DNA of 64,000 nucleotides. It comes from Streptomyces sp. NBC_01214 (lineage in GTDB: Bacteria; Actinomycetota; Actinomycetes; Streptomycetales; Streptomycetaceae). The DNA is taken from positions 1,609,001 through 1,673,000 of the forward strand of contig NZ_JAPEOS010000002.1 in assembly GCF_026340975.1 (NCBI RefSeq), in the 5' to 3' direction. Made by a program: the position numbers and the translations under genes. The number at the start of each line of letters is the position of its first letter. Position 1 is the stretch's first letter. The notes under the pieces are model-generated. The model was not told the DNA's origin. It was given only the letters and a program-made list of their open reading frames with translations, and did not search any database. Positions 61,499-64,000 of the stretch are shown one piece after another.

Positions 61499-63562
61499 GT
61501 GTCCAAACTGACCGACGTGCCCAAACGGATCCTGATCGGCCGGGCGCTACGCAGCGACCGCCTCGGAGAAACACTCCTTCCCAAGCGGATCGCCCTTCCC
61601 GTCTTCGCCTCCGACCCGCTCTCCTCCGTGGCATATGCCCCGGGCGAGGTCCTGCTGGTCCTGTCGATCGCGGGCGTGTCGGCGTACCAGTACAGCCCCT
61701 GGATCGCGCTCGCGGTCGTCGTGCTGATGTTCACCGTCGTGGCCTCCTACCGCCAGAACGTCCACGCGTACCCGAGCGGTGGCGGCGACTACGAGGTCGC
61801 CAACACGAACCTCGGGCCCCGGGCCGGCCTCACCGTGGCCAGCGCCCTGCTCGTCGATTACGTCCTGACCGTCGCCGTGTCGATCTCCTCCGGGGTCGAG
61901 AATCTCGGCTCCGCGGTGGATTTCGTGATCGAGCACAAGGTGCTCTCGGCGATGGTCATGATCCTTCTCCTCACACTGATGAACCTGCGCGGTGTGAAGG
62001 AATCCGGGAAGCTCTTCGCGATCCCGACCTATGTCTTCGTCGCCGCCGTATTCGTCATGATCGGCTGGGGTGCCTGGAAGGGCATCGTCCTCGACGACAC
62101 CATGACGGCCCCCACCGCGAATCTCGAGATCAAGCCCGAGCAGCAGGGCCTGGCCGGCTTCGCGATGGTGTTCCTGCTGCTGAGGGCCTTCTCCTCCGGC
62201 TGTGCCGCGCTGACCGGCGTCGAAGCCATCAGCAACGGCGTCCCCGCCTTCCGCAAGCCCAAGAGCAAGAACGCGGCCAGCACCCTCGCCCTCATGGGCG
62301 CCCTGGCCGTCACCATGTTCTGCGGGATCATCGGCCTGGCCATGGCCACCGACGTGCGGATGGCGGAGAACCCCGCGACCGACCTGCTCGACAACGGCGT
62401 CCCCGTGGGCCCCGAATACGTCCAGCACCCGGTCATCTCCCAGGTCGCCGAGGCCGTCTTCGGCAACGGCAGCTTCCTGTTCATCCTGCTGGCCGCGGCC
62501 ACCGCGCTGGTGCTGTTCCTGGCCGCGAACACCGCGTACAACGGCTTCCCGCTGCTCGGCTCGATCCTCGCCCAGGACCGCTACCTGCCGCGCCAGCTGC
62601 ACACCCGCGGCGACCGGCTCGCCTTCTCCAACGGCATCGTGCTCCTCGCGGGCGCGGCCATGCTGCTCGTGTGGATCTACGACGCCGACTCGACCAAGCT
62701 GATCCAGCTCTACATCGTGGGTGTGTTCGTCTCCTTCACCCTGAGCCAGATCGGCATGGTCCGGCATTGGAACCGGCACCTGAAGACGGAGCGCGACGCC
62801 GCCGCCCGCCGCAGGATGCACCGCAGCCGGGCCATCAACACCTTCGGCGCCTTCTTCACCGGCATGGTGCTGGCCGTCGTCCTCGCCACCAAGTTCACGC
62901 ACGGTGCCTGGGTGGCCCTGCTCGGCATGGTGATCTTCTACGGCACCATGACCGCGATCCGCAAGCACTACGACCGCGTCTCCGCGGAGATCGCCGCCGC
63001 CGAAGGCCCCAGCGAGGACAGCGTCCGGCCCTCCCGGGTCCACTCGATCGTCCTGGTCTCCAAGGTCCACAAGCCCACGCTGCGCGCCCTGGCGTTCGCC
63101 AAGCTGACCCGCTCGGACACCCTGGAAGCGCTCAGCATCAGCGTCGATCCGGCCGAGACCAAGGCCCTGCGCGAGGAATGGGACCGGCGCGGGATCAACG
63201 TCCCGCTCAAGATCCTCGACTCGCCGTACCGGGAGATCACCCGCCCGGTGATCGAGTACGTCAAGGGCCTGCGCAGCGAGAACCCGCGCGACGCGGTCAG
63301 CGTCTACATCCCCGAATACGTCGTCGGCCGCTGGTACGAACACCTGCTGCACAACCAGAGCGCGCTGCGCCTCAAGGGCCGGCTGCTCTTCACGCCCGGT
63401 GTGATGGTCACTTCGGTGCCCTACCAGCTGGAGTCCTCGGAGCTCGCCAAGCGGCGGGCGAAGAAGCGCCAGGACTGGAACGCCCCGGGTGCGGTGCGCC
63501 GCGGCCCGGTGGACAGCCCCGTCAGGTCCTCGCCGCCGAAGGAGCCCTCCTCCAAGGGCTAG
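61499..63562 (+). CDS. KimA-like APC-superfamily potassium transporter
   Basis: A 687-residue permease. About 12 transmembrane helices occupy residues 25-490, with the early signature FASDPLSSVAYAPGEVLLVL near 37 and SGGGDYEVANTNLG near 91; the last 190 residues form a cytoplasmic domain (VHSIVLVSKVHKPTLRALAFA near 514). This layout is that of KimA/YdaO, a proton-coupled high-affinity potassium importer, rather than an amino-acid permease. It neighbours two RCK proteins. In Bacillus kimA is itself under the ydaO riboswitch; here that riboswitch is on the M23 peptidase gene and not on this gene, which appears leaderless. Confidence 0.85.
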   Translation: MSKLTDVPKRILIGRALRSDRLGETLLPKRIALPVFASDPLSSVAYAPGEVLLVLSIAGVSAYQYSPWIALAVVVLMFTVVASYRQNVHAYPSGGGDYEVANTNLGPRAGLTVASALLVDYVLTVAVSISSGVENLGSAVDFVIEHKVLSAMVMILLLTLMNLRGVKESGKLFAIPTYVFVAAVFVMIGWGAWKGIVLDDTMTAPTANLEIKPEQQGLAGFAMVFLLLRAFSSGCAALTGVEAISNGVPAFRKPKSKNAASTLALMGALAVTMFCGIIGLAMATDVRMAENPATDLLDNGVPVGPEYVQHPVISQVAEAVFGNGSFLFILLAAATALVLFLAANTAYNGFPLLGSILAQDRYLPRQLHTRGDRLAFSNGIVLLAGAAMLLVWIYDADSTKLIQLYIVGVFVSFTLSQIGMVRHWNRHLKTERDAAARRRMHRSRAINTFGAFFTGMVLAVVLATKFTHGAWVALLGMVIFYGTMTAIRKHYDRVSAEIAAAEGPSEDSVRPSRVHSIVLVSKVHKPTLRALAFAKLTRSDTLEALSISVDPAETKALREEWDRRGINVPLKILDSPYREITRPVIEYVKGLRSENPRDAVSVYIPEYVVGRWYEHLLHNQSALRLKGRLLFTPGVMVTSVPYQLESSELAKRRAKKRQDWNAPGAVRRGPVDSPVRSSPPKEPSSKG

Positions 63563-63585
63563 GCAGGTGCCAGGCAAGTTGGTGA

Positions 63586-63637
63586 ACGGCCGGACGAGAT
63601 CCACGTAAACTGGTGGGTCGGTCGTCCGGCCGTTTTC
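63586..63637 (+). terminator. Hairpin after the KimA-like gene, overlapping the next promoter
   Basis: ACGGCCGGACGA (63586-63597) pairs with TCGTCCGGCCGT (63622-63633), then TTTT. The loop contains TAAACT (63606-63611), a likely -10 for the following gene. Read-through mRNA would form the hairpin, but transcripts starting in the loop would not. Confidence 0.65.
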
Positions 63638-63665
63638 CTTTTCAGTTTTTTGGAGTCTCCCCACC

Positions 63666-64000
63666 ATGACGAGCGCCGAGCAGAACGAGAAGCAGTCACT
63701 GGTCGGGGAGGAGTACGAGGTCGAGGTCGGCCCCGTCGCGCACGGGGGCCACTGCATCGCCCGCACCGCCGACGGCCGGGTCCTGTTCGTCCGCCACACC
63801 CTCCCGGGGGAGAAGGTGATCGCCAAGGTCACCGAGGGCGACGTGGACTCCCGCTACCTGCGCGCCGACGCGATCACCGTGCTCGACGCCTCCAAGGACC
63901 GCGTGGCGGCCCCCTGCCCGTACGCCGGCCCCGGCAAGTGCGGCGGCTGCGACTGGCAGCACGCCAAGCCCGGCGCCCAGCGCCGGCTCAAGGGCGAGGT
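63666..64000 (+). CDS. TRAM-domain RNA methyltransferase (TrmA/RlmCD-like), partial
   Basis: The first 111 codons are seen; the gene runs beyond the window. A TRAM domain (about 15-75: GEEYEVEVGPVAHGGHCIAR) is followed by a [4Fe-4S]-type cysteine set CPYAGPGKCGGCDWQH near 90-105, typical of SAM-dependent uracil-C5 methyltransferases acting on rRNA or tRNA. The catalytic domain is outside the window. The ATG follows GGAG by nine bases or so. Confidence 0.88.
   Translation, partial: MTSAEQNEKQSLVGEEYEVEVGPVAHGGHCIARTADGRVLFVRHTLPGEKVIAKVTEGDVDSRYLRADAITVLDASKDRVAAPCPYAGPGKCGGCDWQHAKPGAQRRLKGE

Noticed and set aside
61547..63832. 761-codon minus-strand frame opposite the KimA-like gene
   Set aside because: Shadow of a strongly supported membrane transporter.

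Overview
The window is chromosomal DNA of a Streptomyces-type actinomycete. It has very high GC, GTG and TTG starts, many TGATG/ATGA gene junctions, and conserved Streptomyces markers (cutRS, sepH, DUF4193, DUF3710 and DUF3159 proteins, kdpDE). No tRNA, rRNA or CRISPR array was seen. Most of it is core genome, with two accessory stretches: 20.7-30.3 kb (RHS toxins) and 31.6-38.8 kb (a metal-acquisition locus).

Layout. 1-4.2 kb: tail of a large regulator, two divergent citrate synthase paralogues around a palindromic operator, and a CobW-type metal GTPase. 4.3-13.1 kb: a nuclease-TerD fusion, a topoisomerase IV/gyrase-like A subunit, two M16 peptidase-family proteins, and an M23 cell-wall peptidase behind a ydaO-type (c-di-AMP) riboswitch. 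13.3-20.7 kb: a GntR regulator, about 0.7 kb of degenerate repeats, HPr, a GNAT/acyl-CoA-synthetase-like acetyltransferase, a DUF5998 protein, an alkaline-phosphatase-fold protein and thymidine kinase.

20.7-30.3 kb, accessory. A 3.2-kb segment follows thymidine kinase and is closed by a 158-bp copy of that gene's 3' end (one mismatch). Inside are insertion-sequence remnants, a frameshifted RHS fragment and an orphan DUF1963 protein. Next comes an intact four-gene polymorphic-toxin operon: SseB-like protein, WXG/ESX-like protein, a 1554-residue RHS toxin with a DPXG-18-DPXG cleavage motif, and a probable immunity protein.

30.3-38.8 kb. An M20 peptidase starts inside a six-copy 8-bp repeat. 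Then five or six overlapping minus-strand genes (binding lipoprotein, FecCD permease, FecE ATPase, DUF364 protein, PduX-like GHMP kinase, SbnA-like PLP enzyme) lie divergent from an EntS-like exporter. A Zur-like box sits between the two units. This is the best candidate for an undescribed metallophore system.

38.8-64 kb, core: VOC protein, sulfurtransferase, sepH, sugar-lactone oxidase, MFS transporter, coproporphyrin ferrochelatase with an iron-box-like site, inositol monophosphatase, a 59-residue protein, cutRS, DUF4193, thioesterase, dUTPase, DUF3710, kdpDE, OB-fold protein, DUF3159, two TrkA proteins, a KimA-like potassium transporter and the start of a TRAM-domain RNA methyltransferase. 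KdpDE, TrkA, the KimA-like transporter and the ydaO riboswitch together tie this neighbourhood to potassium, turgor and c-di-AMP. Several genes have a TANNNT -10 box 6-8 bases before the start codon and no ribosome binding site, which predicts leaderless transcripts.
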